DNA of 62,811 nucleotides from Hyphomicrobium sp. GTDB taxonomy: Bacteria > Pseudomonadota > Alphaproteobacteria > Rhizobiales > Hyphomicrobiaceae. Both the position numbers and the translations under genes were made by a program. The stretch lies in NCBI GenBank assembly GCA_030148725.1, contig JASBSU010000027.1, positions 1 through 62,811 of the forward strand, in the 5' to 3' direction. Under the pieces are notes generated by a model. That model did not search any database. It had not been told where the DNA came from and saw only the letters and a list, made by a program, of their open reading frames with translations. Within the stretch, counting starts at the first letter, position 1; every line of letters starts with the position of its first letter. Below, in pieces: positions 19,770 to 28,304 of this stretch.

Positions 19770-21815
19770 ATGAAACGCACGGTCAAGACCGCATCCCCAG
19801 AAGACGAATTGTTCGACAAGATGGACGCCGCCCGGCAATCACATATGCCGGCGTTGCTCGTGGCCGCCGAGTGTATCGAGAACCTTCGCGATCCTGAACT
19901 GAACGCGGCCACGAGGCGTGAGCGCGCCCTCTACTATCTGGCCCAAGTCGACACGAAAGGGGCCGTGGTCGACGACCTTCTGAAACAGATCGCCGCTGCC
20001 GCGGGAGATCATTGGACAGCGCGGAACGAGACCAAGTGGCGAAGCCATCTCCTAGCGAAGCAACGGGAGATTGCCGCTGCCAGCGCCGGAGGCGGCGACG
20101 CGGCGGATTGTGAAGCGCCCGCGGATGGCGCCGACTGCGAAGTGATCTACGAACACTGGCCGGCGAGCGAACGTCGCCGCCTGCTGAAAGAACGGATCAA
20201 GGCGACCAACGACAAGCGCCCACTCCTCTTTAGTCGCACCGATGGGCTCGTGCGCATTCGCCCCGCGGTCGACGTCGACCTGGGACGCAAGTTTGAGGAC
20301 TTAGCGGGACGTGAACAGTGGGCGTTTGAGATCAACAAGCGCGTCACCTTCAAGCAACGGAACTTGGAGAAAGGCACCGAGAAAGAACTAGGCGCGCCGG
20401 AGTGGGCGATAACGCACATGAAGGGCGGCGCTGCCGCGGAAGTGCTGCCCTACCTGGAGCGCGTCGTAAACGTGCCCGTCTTCGCGCCGGACGGAACGCT
20501 GATGACCGCTCCTGGCTATCATCCGGCCGCGCACATCTACCTGGACCCGCCGAAGGGCATGACGTTCAGACCGCTGCCCGATGTCATCACCGAGGAGCAT
20601 GTTCGTTGGGCGTTCTTGCAGCTTTATGAGGCGCTGCGCGACTTCCCGTTCTCTGACGCCTTCGACGGTGACGAACCGCTGCCCGTGCGGAGCGGCGACG
20701 CGGACGCCGACGGTAAGCCGTTGCCGACATACGAACGTGGCCAGTCTTCACGCGCGCACGTGTACGCAATGCTTCTCCAGCCGTTCGTTCGGTCCATGAT
20801 CGTCGGACCGTGTCCGGCGTACTTCATCGACAAGAGCGCGCCGGGCACGGGCGCGGGGTTGCTGATGGACGTGCTGACCTACATCCTCACGGGGCAGTCG
20901 GCTCCAGTGCAGACGCTGCAAAAGAGTGCGCATTCGGAGGAGGAGTTCTCCAAGCGCGTGACAGCGATGCTACGCGGCGGCTCCGACGTCGTGTTCTTCG
21001 ACAACATCAACTTTGCCGTAGATAGCGGCACGCTCGCTGCGGCCCTGACCGCCGGCAACTGGACGGGGCGTATCCTAGGCAAGAGCGAGGACGTGACGCT
21101 CCCCATCCGCTGTGTCTGGACGTTCGCCGGCAACAACGTGGAGTTCTCGCGCGAGCTGTTGCGTCGCCTCGTTCCGATCCGCATGGACGCGGCGACGCCT
21201 GACCCTGCGAACGACCGGCCTATGAGCTTCTACGTCCATTACCCTTTGAACGAGTGGCTGTTGGCCCACCGCGTCGAGTTGATCCACGCCTGCCATATCC
21301 TGGTGGCCAACTGGGTGCATCGCGGGCGCGTGCCCTACACCGATGGCGCGCTCCAGTCGTTCTCGTCCTGGTCGAACGTCATGGGCGGCATCTTGCGGGA
21401 CGCGAGTATCCCTGGCTTCCTTGCGAGCCTTGCCGCCTTCAACGACGTGCGCGGCGAGGAGGCACACGGCACCGAGGTTGTCATGGAAGCTGTGTACCGC
21501 GAGTTCAACATAGCGCCCTGGACCGTTCTGGAGTGCGGTAGGGCGCTCAGCGGCAATGCGCTGACCGGCAGCCCGCTCGACGATGTTGGGCTCGATACCT
21601 CGGACGAGAGGCGCCTCGCTACCTCGTTCGGTCGATGGCTACGAAAGAACGCCGACGGCCGTACGTTCAAGCTTGGGGAGCGACACTACAAGGTCGCGAA
21701 GGTCCGGGGCGACACTGCGAGCCGTTGGCGCCTCATGCCCGTCCAGAGCGCCGCCGGCTCGCCGGTCGATGACAACGCTGGGGCCGTCTCGGACATCGGG
21801 CATCCTGCCAACTGA
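19770..21815 (+). CDS. Replication-type helicase/ATPase with altered Walker A
   Basis: A 681-residue protein resembling the primase/helicase proteins of integrative elements and plasmids. The ATPase core runs from about residue 340: SAPGTGAGLLMDVLTYI is the P-loop, but the essential lysine is A362; then DVVFFDNI (Walker B-like), ALTAGNWTGRILGKSEDVTLP and the sensor-1-like WTFAGNNVEFSRELLRRLVPIRMD. The N-terminal 300 residues are unassigned. The start is fixed by GAGGAGG. It lies directly upstream of the repeat-rich origin-like region, which supports a replication role. Confidence 0.65.
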   Translation: MKRTVKTASPEDELFDKMDAARQSHMPALLVAAECIENLRDPELNAATRRERALYYLAQVDTKGAVVDDLLKQIAAAAGDHWTARNETKWRSHLLAKQREIAAASAGGGDAADCEAPADGADCEVIYEHWPASERRRLLKERIKATNDKRPLLFSRTDGLVRIRPAVDVDLGRKFEDLAGREQWAFEINKRVTFKQRNLEKGTEKELGAPEWAITHMKGGAAAEVLPYLERVVNVPVFAPDGTLMTAPGYHPAAHIYLDPPKGMTFRPLPDVITEEHVRWAFLQLYEALRDFPFSDAFDGDEPLPVRSGDADADGKPLPTYERGQSSRAHVYAMLLQPFVRSMIVGPCPAYFIDKSAPGTGAGLLMDVLTYILTGQSAPVQTLQKSAHSEEEFSKRVTAMLRGGSDVVFFDNINFAVDSGTLAAALTAGNWTGRILGKSEDVTLPIRCVWTFAGNNVEFSRELLRRLVPIRMDAATPDPANDRPMSFYVHYPLNEWLLAHRVELIHACHILVANWVHRGRVPYTDGALQSFSSWSNVMGGILRDASIPGFLASLAAFNDVRGEEAHGTEVVMEAVYREFNIAPWTVLECGRALSGNALTGSPLDDVGLDTSDERRLATSFGRWLRKNADGRTFKLGERHYKVAKVRGDTASRWRLMPVQSAAGSPVDDNAGAVSDIGHPAN

Positions 21816-21842
21816 TGCGCACGTGGTTGCGGGGCCGGGGCG

Positions 21843-22052
21843 ACCGTAGGCACCGTAGGCTACCGTAGGGCAGCTACCAGCTCCCATAGGGGAGTGGCCT
21901 TACACACACGCAGATTACAGCGCCAAACAGGTCCTACATGTAGGTTCGTGTCCTACATGTAGGACCTGTCACCTCTGTTTCCCGATGTGTGTGTGATGTC
22001 AGTTTTCTACTGACCAAGGGAGTACCCCTACGGTCCCTACGGTCCCTACGGT
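21843..22052. repeat. Symmetric iteron and inverted-repeat array (candidate origin)
   Basis: ACCGTAGG occurs at 21843, 21852 and 21862. The reverse complement, CCCTACGGT, occurs as three perfect tandem 9-bp units at 22026-22052. Between them lies a perfect 18-bp inverted repeat (21927-21944 and 21952-21969, loop TTCGTGT), each arm of which itself contains the 12-bp palindrome CCTACATGTAGG. Confidence 0.85.
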
Positions 22053-22143
22053 CTAGGCGATGGACTATCTGGTGGTTTGTAGGGTGGACGCTATCGCCAG
22101 GAAGCCCGATGTCACTTAGATGGTCATCGGACCGTGTGTATGG

Positions 22144-22181
22144 TTAACGCGCGTTAATAATTGCGGTTAGCCTAGGCTAAC
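22144..22181. repeat. Two perfect palindromes in a TA-rich patch
   Basis: TTAACGCGCGTTAA (22144-22157) and GTTAGCCTAGGCTAAC (22166-22181) are perfect dyads 8 bases apart. They lie about 90 bases beyond the last 9-bp repeat and may be operators or part of the origin's unwinding region. Confidence 0.6.
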
Positions 22182-22592
22182 TTTCCAATCTGCGTGTAGT
22201 TAACGCCCCCGGCCGGAGGCCCTACAACCCGTGGCGGCTCCGCCACACGCCGCCGGCTCGCCAGTCCGACATCGGGTTCGCCGCGCCCCGGTGTCCCCCG
22301 TTCGCGTCGTCCGCAGCCGTCGCGCCTACCCCTTCTGCCCCGATCTGCGCCGCGGCGCGGGTGTGGTGGCTCGCTCCCGCCTGCGTGTCCGAGGGCGCCC
22401 CTTGTTTCAGGCCGTCAGTGAGCGCTGGTGGGCTGCGGGAAGCGAGCGCCCTGGCAGCATGAACGACTGGTCGACGATGGTAACGCCCGCTTAACCCTCG
22501 CGCTCGATAGGCCACCCGCGAACTTGGCCTTCTAGTATTCTACCAAGATCGAAAGCCCGTGTTTTCAGCGTCTCGGAAGGGAACTTTGCAAA

Positions 22593-23222
22593 ATGGAAGA
22601 CCTGGCACCCGTCCTCCCGGTCCCGGCGGCGAAGAAAAGCCAAGTTCAACGCTACGGCCAGAAGGCGCCCTTCACGGTGGACGACGTGGCCGCGATCCGG
22701 CGCCGGCTACCGCTCGGGACGCGGGATCGCGCGCTATTCGAGCTGTCGATTTGTACTGCACTACGTGCGTCGGACCTTCTGGGGCTGACGGTCGGGGCGG
22801 TCCAGGACGCTGCCGGCGCGATCCGCCCGCGCATCACGGTCGGCCAGCGCAAGACACGTAAGGGCGTCACCGTGAACCTGTCGCCCGCTGCTGAGGCGCT
22901 GACCGCCTATCTTGCCGCCGAGCCGCTACCGTCGACGGCGCCTCTGTTCGCTGCTCATCGTCGCCGGGTTCGCAAGCCGATGACGGTTGAGGCGTTCCGC
23001 CAGCTCGTGAAGCGCTGGGCTGACATCGCCGGGCATCGGGACGTCTCACGCTACGCGGCGCATTCAACCCGCCGCACGCTGGCCGCCAGCATATACGCCC
23101 GCAAAAAGGACGTTGCGTCGGTGCGCCATGTTCTAGGCCACAGCTCGACGGCAGCGACGGCGCACTACCTGGGTATAGACACCGACGCCGCGCTCGACGT
23201 TGCGCTCGAATGCGCGCTGTGA
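22593..23222 (+). CDS. Short tyrosine recombinase (catalytic domain only)
   Basis: A 209-residue site-specific recombinase with the full catalytic set: R58 in TALRASDLLGL, a lysine in RKTRKG, H157 and R160 in HSTRRTLA, H183 in LGHSSTAATAHYL and the nucleophile Y192. It has almost no N-terminal DNA-binding domain, unlike integrases of about 400 residues. Being next to the origin-like region and separate from the integrase at the right end, it may resolve multimers of the excised element or act on another site. Confidence 0.85.
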   Translation: MEDLAPVLPVPAAKKSQVQRYGQKAPFTVDDVAAIRRRLPLGTRDRALFELSICTALRASDLLGLTVGAVQDAAGAIRPRITVGQRKTRKGVTVNLSPAAEALTAYLAAEPLPSTAPLFAAHRRRVRKPMTVEAFRQLVKRWADIAGHRDVSRYAAHSTRRTLAASIYARKKDVASVRHVLGHSSTAATAHYLGIDTDAALDVALECAL

Positions 23223-23815
23223 CGCGTCGAGCCGCAAGCGCGATCACGTCCCCGCGCTGATCTATTCACACGGCGCACAGCCGCACGCACAGAGCGACGC
23301 TACCGTGCTCGCTGTGTCAGCGCATGCGCATCTGCGGACATAACCGCGTGCGATGGCGGATGCACCACACGCCCACGCCCATGCTCACTTGTGCATGCGC
23401 ACGCGCCCACGCTCGCTCCCGTAGACCGCGAGCCGTCAACCTTTGCGTTTCAAAGTCGTCGCGCTTCGTTTCTCAAATCAAAACTGTTGGTGGCTGCGTC
23501 GTCGCGATCCCGCATCAATCGTGCTGGCGCGCTCGCTCATGGGCAACACGTTGGCGGGTGTGATCCATCGTCGGCGCAGAACGGCCGCGCGCTCTCAAGC
23601 TAGACGGCGCGGCGTCGCAATAGTATCGGCGAAAAAGTGATGCCGTGGGGACCCACGTGCCACGGCGGGTGTACCCCACCCGCAACGCGCATCCAGTGTG
23701 AGGCGCACGCAGAATTTAATTACGTGAGTACATCGGGCGAGCACGTCAACTGCAATGTGCAATATAAAATGCAATTTAATCCGCCGTCGGATCGTCGACT
23801 GCCATGTTCGACGAT
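23223..23815. other. 593-bp region without clear genes
   Basis: Open frames here look unlike real proteins. The last 120 bases are AT-rich and contain three TGCAAT repeats at 23751, 23758 and 23770, possibly a regulatory site. Confidence 0.45.
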
Positions 23816-24079
23816 CTAGCATCCATTACGGGACAGCGTCTTGGTGCGGGCGGCCAGCCAATTCAGTAGCTCCTGGAGCACTAGGCTGCGCTCGCTTTCA
23901 TCAGCTCGACACGCGGCCTTCATCCGGCGGACTTCGCGCGCCATTGCCTCACGCTCGGAGTTGATCAGATCCGCGACAGGAATAGTCCATGCTTGCGGCG
24001 GCGCTGCCTCTGGCACCGCGTGGTGCGCATCAATCCAAGCTCGGCGAGCGTTCGCGACGTCAGTAGGCTCGTTGGACAG
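23816..24079 (-). CDS. Small helical protein, possible CTG start
   Basis: An 87-residue product reading SNEPTDVANARRAWIDAHHAVPEA at the start, with a charged helical stretch SEREAMAREVRRMKAACRADESERSLVLQELLNWLAARTKT. No ATG, GTG or TTG fits the N-terminal region; a GGAGG ribosome site lies 9 bases before a CTG codon. The alternative GTG at 24016 would lose the first 21 residues and has no ribosome site. Family unknown. Confidence 0.5.
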   Translation of the reverse strand: MSNEPTDVANARRAWIDAHHAVPEAAPPQAWTIPVADLINSEREAMAREVRRMKAACRADESERSLVLQELLNWLAARTKTLSRNGC

Positions 24080-24182
24080 TACGGCGATCCTCCATATCCA
24101 TCACTGTGCGGACAGCTTGGAGGCATCGTGGCGACATTGGCAATCGGGTCCGAGGCGAAATGAAGGGATAACCGGCCCGATG

Positions 24183-24344
24183 TCAGTGAGCCCTTCCACG
24201 CTCGGCCACGCGGCGCTCTACGCATTGGTCGCAATCGCACCCCGCCGCGAGTTCGTCGGCGAGTTCTTCCAGTTCGTCAACCTCGCCGGTAATGCGCACT
24301 TCGCGCGCTAGCAACGGATCGCGCAACGTCTTTATCTCGCTCAT
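24183..24344 (-). CDS. 53-residue protein with Cys cluster
   Basis: A short gene with a strong GGAGG site 7 bases upstream of the ATG. The product starts MSEIKTLRDPLLAREVRITG, continues with a very acidic helix (EVDELEELADELA) and then the GCDCDQC cluster, which could bind a metal. Codon choice and the ribosome site support a real gene. Family unknown. Confidence 0.6.
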   Translation of the reverse strand: MSEIKTLRDPLLAREVRITGEVDELEELADELAAGCDCDQCVERRVAERGRAH

Positions 24345-24356
24345 TCCCTCGCCTCC

Positions 24357-24394
24357 AAAAAGATGCGGCGCCAGTACGTCGACCCTGGCGCCGC
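24357..24394 (-). terminator. Rho-independent terminator, minus strand
   Basis: GCGGCGCCA and TGGCGCCGC form a 9-bp stem, followed on the minus strand by ATCTTTTT. It lies between two small genes read in the same direction, so the downstream one needs read-through or its own start of transcription. Confidence 0.7.
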
Positions 24395-24426
24395 TTGGTG
24401 GTTACTCCGTCTCATGGTGGTGTGAC

Positions 24427-24645
24427 CTACTCGGCGCAATCGCAGCTCTCGCCCCAGCCCGAAATAAATTCGATCAACCTCCTGGCGTTGGGCGCGTCTT
24501 TGTCGTTGTCGTCAGTGATAAGCATGTAAGTCACTACCGTCCATAACACGATGTCTTTGATGAGCATGTGGTTGCGCGCACATGCCTTAACTGCCGCGTC
24601 TATCTCCTGTGTCGGTGTTGGCCGTCTCAGCTGTTTAGTGATCAT
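24427..24645 (-). CDS. Small protein of unknown function
   Basis: A 72-residue product (MITKQLRRPTPTQEIDAAVKACARNH...) with a hydrophobic middle (IVLWTVVTYMLIT) and an acidic C-terminus ending SCDCAE. The ATG is preferred over a TTG 12 bases earlier because GGAG is correctly spaced for it. It heads the small minus-strand cluster and is divergent from the large island 1 operon. Confidence 0.55.
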   Translation of the reverse strand: MITKQLRRPTPTQEIDAAVKACARNHMLIKDIVLWTVVTYMLITDDNDKDAPNARRLIEFISGWGESCDCAE

Positions 24646-25004
24646 TGGTTTCTCCAAATAGGCTTATCTGCCGCTCGCATCATGCGCTGGCTGCGCGATG
24701 CAATGCCGAAAGCGTGCCAAAGGCAAATCGTTTCTCTATCTTTGTTTGGCCCGAACACGAATAAAAACCAGCGTCAAGTTAACCGACGAAACGCGGTCTT
24801 GACCGAAATTGCTACTCGTCGCCGCATGGCGTCTCGCGCCCGGTTTATATGGCGTTCTCGCGCCTCAATTCACCTTCATGGCGATGGCTAAAAACATTGC
24901 GAAAGCGTAATGTCGGGCGATGGAATGTTTTTCTCCGAGCCCGATTATTTTATGTTTACATAGCCTCCTAATTGGTTGGTCGATTTTTTTCGGAGGCGAA
25001 TTGG
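24646..25004. other. Divergent promoter region of island 1
   Basis: About 360 bases richer in A and T than the flanks, between the small minus-strand genes and the operon beginning at 25005. No protein-like frame. It ends with GGAGG 8 bases before the operon's first ATG. Confidence 0.5.
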
Positions 25005-25712
25005 ATGTCATATGAAATCCCACGTGGGCGTCCGCCCCTCTCGGGCCACGAGCGACGCGGCCCGCCGCGTTGTGTGAGGTTCCCAAGCGTCATTGATGCG
25101 GCGCTTGGTGAGATTGCTGCCGAGCGCGGAACGAGCGTGGGCATTGAAGCTGTGCGCGCTCTGGAAGCTGCTGTTGCCGACCACCGCGCCGCCGGCCGGG
25201 AGCCCTTGTCAGCGCCGCTAAAGACGCACGTCGACAAAGTCGAAGCTCGCTATTGGGAAGCACGCCGGCTGGAGTTGGCCGACGCATTGCCGGTGATCCA
25301 TGCCGCCGTTGCGCGACGCATGCCTGAGCCTCTGGAGCCCGGCCACGCCGATGATCTCGCGCTGTATCTCGCGGGAGCGCATCAGGGGGCGGTCGCCGCG
25401 ACGGCGCTCCTGATCAATCTCGACGATGGAGATACGGGGTTGAGCGCGTGGCAAGAGATCGTCCGCGCGGCCGTCGAAGACGCGCCCGATCTGTTCGTAT
25501 CCGCTCCGTTGGTCCAGGACCTTGTGCGCTTCCTATCGCGCGGTGCCGAGCGCGACACACACCAGCAGATCGCGGCGCGTGTCGACTACGCGGGCGTCCG
25601 CGGCCGTCGCCTCATGCTCCAGGCTGAGCTGCGCAAGCTGCGCCTCGCCGGGGAGCCGTGGCCGGCCATTACTCCGTCCATCGGCGGTACGTCATCTCGG
25701 ATAGGGGAGTGA
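25005..25712 (+). CDS. Unknown protein with possible ribbon-helix-helix N-terminus; operon gene 1
   Basis: A 235-residue protein. Residues 1-60 read like a ribbon-helix-helix DNA-binding unit: a basic RGRPPLSGHERRGPPRCVRFP strand followed by DAALGEIAAERGTSVGIEAVRALEAAVA. The rest is helical and unassigned. GGAGG precedes the ATG. As first gene of a tightly packed operon with a DNA-binding-like domain it could be the operon's own regulator; that is inference. Confidence 0.6.
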   Translation: MSYEIPRGRPPLSGHERRGPPRCVRFPSVIDAALGEIAAERGTSVGIEAVRALEAAVADHRAAGREPLSAPLKTHVDKVEARYWEARRLELADALPVIHAAVARRMPEPLEPGHADDLALYLAGAHQGAVAATALLINLDDGDTGLSAWQEIVRAAVEDAPDLFVSAPLVQDLVRFLSRGAERDTHQQIAARVDYAGVRGRRLMLQAELRKLRLAGEPWPAITPSIGGTSSRIGE

Positions 25713-25717
25713 CGCCG

Positions 25718-26194
25718 ATGCTCACTGCCGAAAGCCGCTACGCGATAACAGACGAATTATACGACGCCTTCGAGCTGCGTGCTGCCAAATCGCTTGCGCC
25801 CTTCGGAGTACATGACGACGACCATGTGTCGGACATTGCCGCCGCGTTATTAGCTGAACATCCGCGTTGGTTGACGGTCGGCCTCACAGAGCTACGGCGC
25901 GTCGTCGCTGAGTTTAGAGAAGTCGACCCGGCTATTTTCGAGGCGGCGCCTGCGACGCGCGCCGAGCTTGAGCAACTAATTTTTGCCGGCATGAAGCACG
26001 TCATTCTCGACGCTGAGAACCGTCGAGCCGCAGCTCGCTCTGCCGCGCGCAAGGCGGACCTGCAAGGCGAAACCGGCCGCCGTCGCGCGGCCTATCCTTA
26101 TCGGCGTCAAGCGGCGAACGTCGCGCTTGTTGAAGTCCGTAAGCGCGCCGCCGTCGTAAATGACAGGGAGGCACGCGATGCAGCACGTCGATGA
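25718..26194 (+). CDS. Unknown protein, operon gene 2
   Basis: A 158-residue, mostly helical protein (MLTAESRYAITDELYDAFELRAAKSLAPFG...), with an acidic N-terminal half and a very basic C-terminal quarter rich in arginine, which may contact nucleic acid. GGGGAG lies upstream of the ATG, and the gene starts 5 bases after gene 1 ends. No family recognised. Confidence 0.6.
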   Translation: MLTAESRYAITDELYDAFELRAAKSLAPFGVHDDDHVSDIAAALLAEHPRWLTVGLTELRRVVAEFREVDPAIFEAAPATRAELEQLIFAGMKHVILDAENRRAAARSAARKADLQGETGRRRAAYPYRRQAANVALVEVRKRAAVVNDREARDAARR

Positions 26195-26420
26195 GACCAA
26201 TCGCACCCGGTTGCACCGGATCGCGCGCGCCATTTTTGACCAGCGCCGCCGCGAGGCGCCACACGTGGATTTCGCGACGTTCTATGGCGAGGCCGTGGAA
26301 GTCGCCGCGCATGCCGGCATCTCGCTCAAGTCGCGCGAGTTCGAGCCGAACCTTAGTCATGCCGCGCGCGCTGCGTGGCGAATTCTGACGGAACTGCCAG
26401 TAGAGGAGGCAAACCAATGA
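26178..26420 (+). CDS. Unknown small protein, operon gene 3
   Basis: An 80-residue helical protein (MQHVDETNRTRLHRIARAIFDQRRREAPHVDFATFYGEAVEVAAHAG...). It has a GGGAGG ribosome site and starts 17 bases before gene 2 stops, so translation is coupled. No family recognised. Confidence 0.6.
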   Translation: MQHVDETNRTRLHRIARAIFDQRRREAPHVDFATFYGEAVEVAAHAGISLKSREFEPNLSHAARAAWRILTELPVEEANQ

Positions 26421-27187
26421 TGACGCTTGCACGGGCACTCGCCCAAATCGACACCGCGTACCCAAGCGCGCGAGCCGCGCAACGGACGGCTCTAACGGCC
26501 GCAGTCAACTCACTGTTGGCGAGCCCGACTGTAGCAAAAGCCTGGGAGGGGATAGAGGCGCAGCTGCTTGATTACCTTGTGCGAGAGGAGCGGCTGGACA
26601 TGTCGGCGGTCCCAACTGCCAACGATGTCACGCGAGCTGCGATTGCGGCCTTGGAGAAACGCGAAGGGCGTCCGTCGTACCCCTCCGAGCGCTTGGCCTT
26701 GGCTCAAGAGATTGAAGGGCTCGACGAACCAGCGCTGATCGCGAAGGCGCACGAGGTCGGCAGCGCTAAGGCCGACGACGCGCGCGCCGAGCCAAAGCAG
26801 GCGCAGTCATCTGCATTTCCGCGCACGCCGCCGAGCGCTTGGACCGACGCCGACATCGCCGAGATTTTTATGGCCAAGACGGGGCGCTCGCTTGCTGAAT
26901 GGCGGGCGATCCCGCCGTCGCAGCGGCAGGAGATAGCGTCCATGTATCGGCGAGGGGCGGAAGCCGGCGAAACCGATCACGTGAAGGGGCTGCGAGCGAT
27001 CCCCGCCGACAAGCGCAGCCCGGCTGCCCGCATGACTTTAGAACGAGTTGACCGAGGAGCGGCGCAACGTCAACGCAGTGGCGTCGCAGCCGACAGCGCG
27101 GAGATGCGAACCATTCGCGCCAAGGAAGCTCAAGGGATTGCGCTTTCGCCCGCTGAGCGCATGACGGCCGCACGAGCGCAAAAGTAA
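26417..27187 (+). CDS. Unknown protein, operon gene 4
   Basis: A 256-residue protein beginning at an ATGATG that overlaps the stop of gene 3 (ATGA), with GGAGG upstream. A helical N-terminal 90 residues, a linker, then WTDADIAEIFMAKTGRSLAEWRAIPPSQRQEIASMYRRG and a C-terminal part that ends in an LSPAERMTAARAQK-type tail repeated in looser form (RSPAARMTLERVDRG). No family recognised. Confidence 0.6.
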   Translation: MMTLARALAQIDTAYPSARAAQRTALTAAVNSLLASPTVAKAWEGIEAQLLDYLVREERLDMSAVPTANDVTRAAIAALEKREGRPSYPSERLALAQEIEGLDEPALIAKAHEVGSAKADDARAEPKQAQSSAFPRTPPSAWTDADIAEIFMAKTGRSLAEWRAIPPSQRQEIASMYRRGAEAGETDHVKGLRAIPADKRSPAARMTLERVDRGAAQRQRSGVAADSAEMRTIRAKEAQGIALSPAERMTAARAQK

Positions 27188-27260
27188 CCCCAGTCCCCCG
27201 CGGCGCGCCAACACTCCAGCGCGTCGGACAGCGGCGGCGCGGCTTCCATCGCATCCTCCT

Positions 27261-28304
27261 GTGGAACGCCGCGCCGTCACTGCCACGAATGAAAGGCTCG
27301 ACGCCATCATGCCACGCTACATTACACAGGATGACCTGCTCGTGACGCTGCGGGCCGCTGCTAGAAATTACGGTTGTCTCGGCGTCGACGAGATGGACGC
27401 GGCCGAAGTGTACCGTGTGCTCGCTCAATGCAGCGCGCGCGAGGAGCAAGCCTCCGAAGTGAAGCGCGAGGCGCGTAAGGAATGGCCGCGGGTCGTCCAA
27501 GCCGCTTTCGACCCTGCCGCGCCCGAGCATCAGGCAGCGCGCGCTGCACTGGCGTTTCGCGGCGGCTTCCGAACGTGGGCGGATGTCAAAGCTGCGCTCA
27601 CTACACCGATGACGCCGCCCCCTCAGCAGATTTCGGAAGCCGACGTGTGGCCCGAGACGCTTCTCGAAGGTGTGTCATGGTCGGTGCTCGACGCTGCCGC
27701 CGTACTGCACGCCGCGCGAGACCGTACCGACCATGCACCGGAGCCTAGCTACCGTCGCGGCGTAGAGCATCGCAAAGGTGGTGACACCCGGCATCGACGT
27801 ATCGACGCCTATTTTGCCGAGCTTTCGACAAAAGATGTTGGCGGCCCCTCTTACTTTCAAATCGGCAGGGAGCTGGGGCAGATGGGTGACGGTGAAAAGT
27901 CTGCGATGTGGGCGCACGCCTGTTGCCGCCAATATGCGTTCGTGCGCGCGCTGCGTCGCGAGCCGGCACTCCCCGCGCTGCTGTTGCACCATGACGAAAA
28001 CGGAGCCGTAATCCCCGAACAGGCCGTCGTCGACCGATGGGTCGCGCTGATACGCGCCATGTGCTGGCGCGTCGACACCGTCGGACCGGCGGCGGCGCGC
28101 GCATACGCTGCCGGCGAGTTGGACTTGGTCGCGATCCTCGCGGCTCACGAGTTACAGCAGACGCTACCCGAAAAACAGCAGCGCATTGTCAATCTGATGC
28201 GCGCCCTGTCGGATGCGCGCGAGTACGGCGGCCACAGCATAGATGAAACGTGGTTCGCTAAGACGTTGGCGCTCGCGCTGGCGTGTGAGGCAGTAGCCGC
28301 ATGA
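27261..28304 (+). CDS. Unknown protein sharing a C-terminal domain with the next gene; operon gene 5
   Basis: A 347-residue product if read from a GTG, or 331 from the ATG at 27309 (MPRYITQDDLLV), which may be the better start; neither has a clear ribosome site. The C-terminal region CCRQYAFVRALRREPALPALLL...VDRWVALIRAMCWRVDTVGPAAARAYAAGELDLVAI aligns well with the C-terminal region of the following gene, so the two contain a duplicated domain. Function unknown. Confidence 0.6.
   Translation: MERRAVTATNERLDAIMPRYITQDDLLVTLRAAARNYGCLGVDEMDAAEVYRVLAQCSAREEQASEVKREARKEWPRVVQAAFDPAAPEHQAARAALAFRGGFRTWADVKAALTTPMTPPPQQISEADVWPETLLEGVSWSVLDAAAVLHAARDRTDHAPEPSYRRGVEHRKGGDTRHRRIDAYFAELSTKDVGGPSYFQIGRELGQMGDGEKSAMWAHACCRQYAFVRALRREPALPALLLHHDENGAVIPEQAVVDRWVALIRAMCWRVDTVGPAAARAYAAGELDLVAILAAHELQQTLPEKQQRIVNLMRALSDAREYGGHSIDETWFAKTLALALACEAVAA

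Larger units (their letters stand above)
21816..22592. other. 777-bp origin-like non-coding region
   Basis: No credible gene. The region holds the iteron and inverted-repeat array described separately, two further perfect palindromes, a GTGGCGG/CCGCCAC hairpin at 22231-22246, and the ribosome site (AAGGGAA) of the following recombinase gene. The length, position after a helicase gene and symmetry fit a replication origin. Confidence 0.6.

Noticed and set aside
22222-22515. Minus-strand 97-codon frame inside the origin-like region
   Set aside because: No ribosome site and low-complexity composition; the region is better explained as non-coding.
23324-23640. Several overlapping short frames with repeated CGCGCCCACGC-like runs
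   Set aside because: Arg/His/Ala-rich translations without ribosome sites; no CRISPR-like regular spacing was found.
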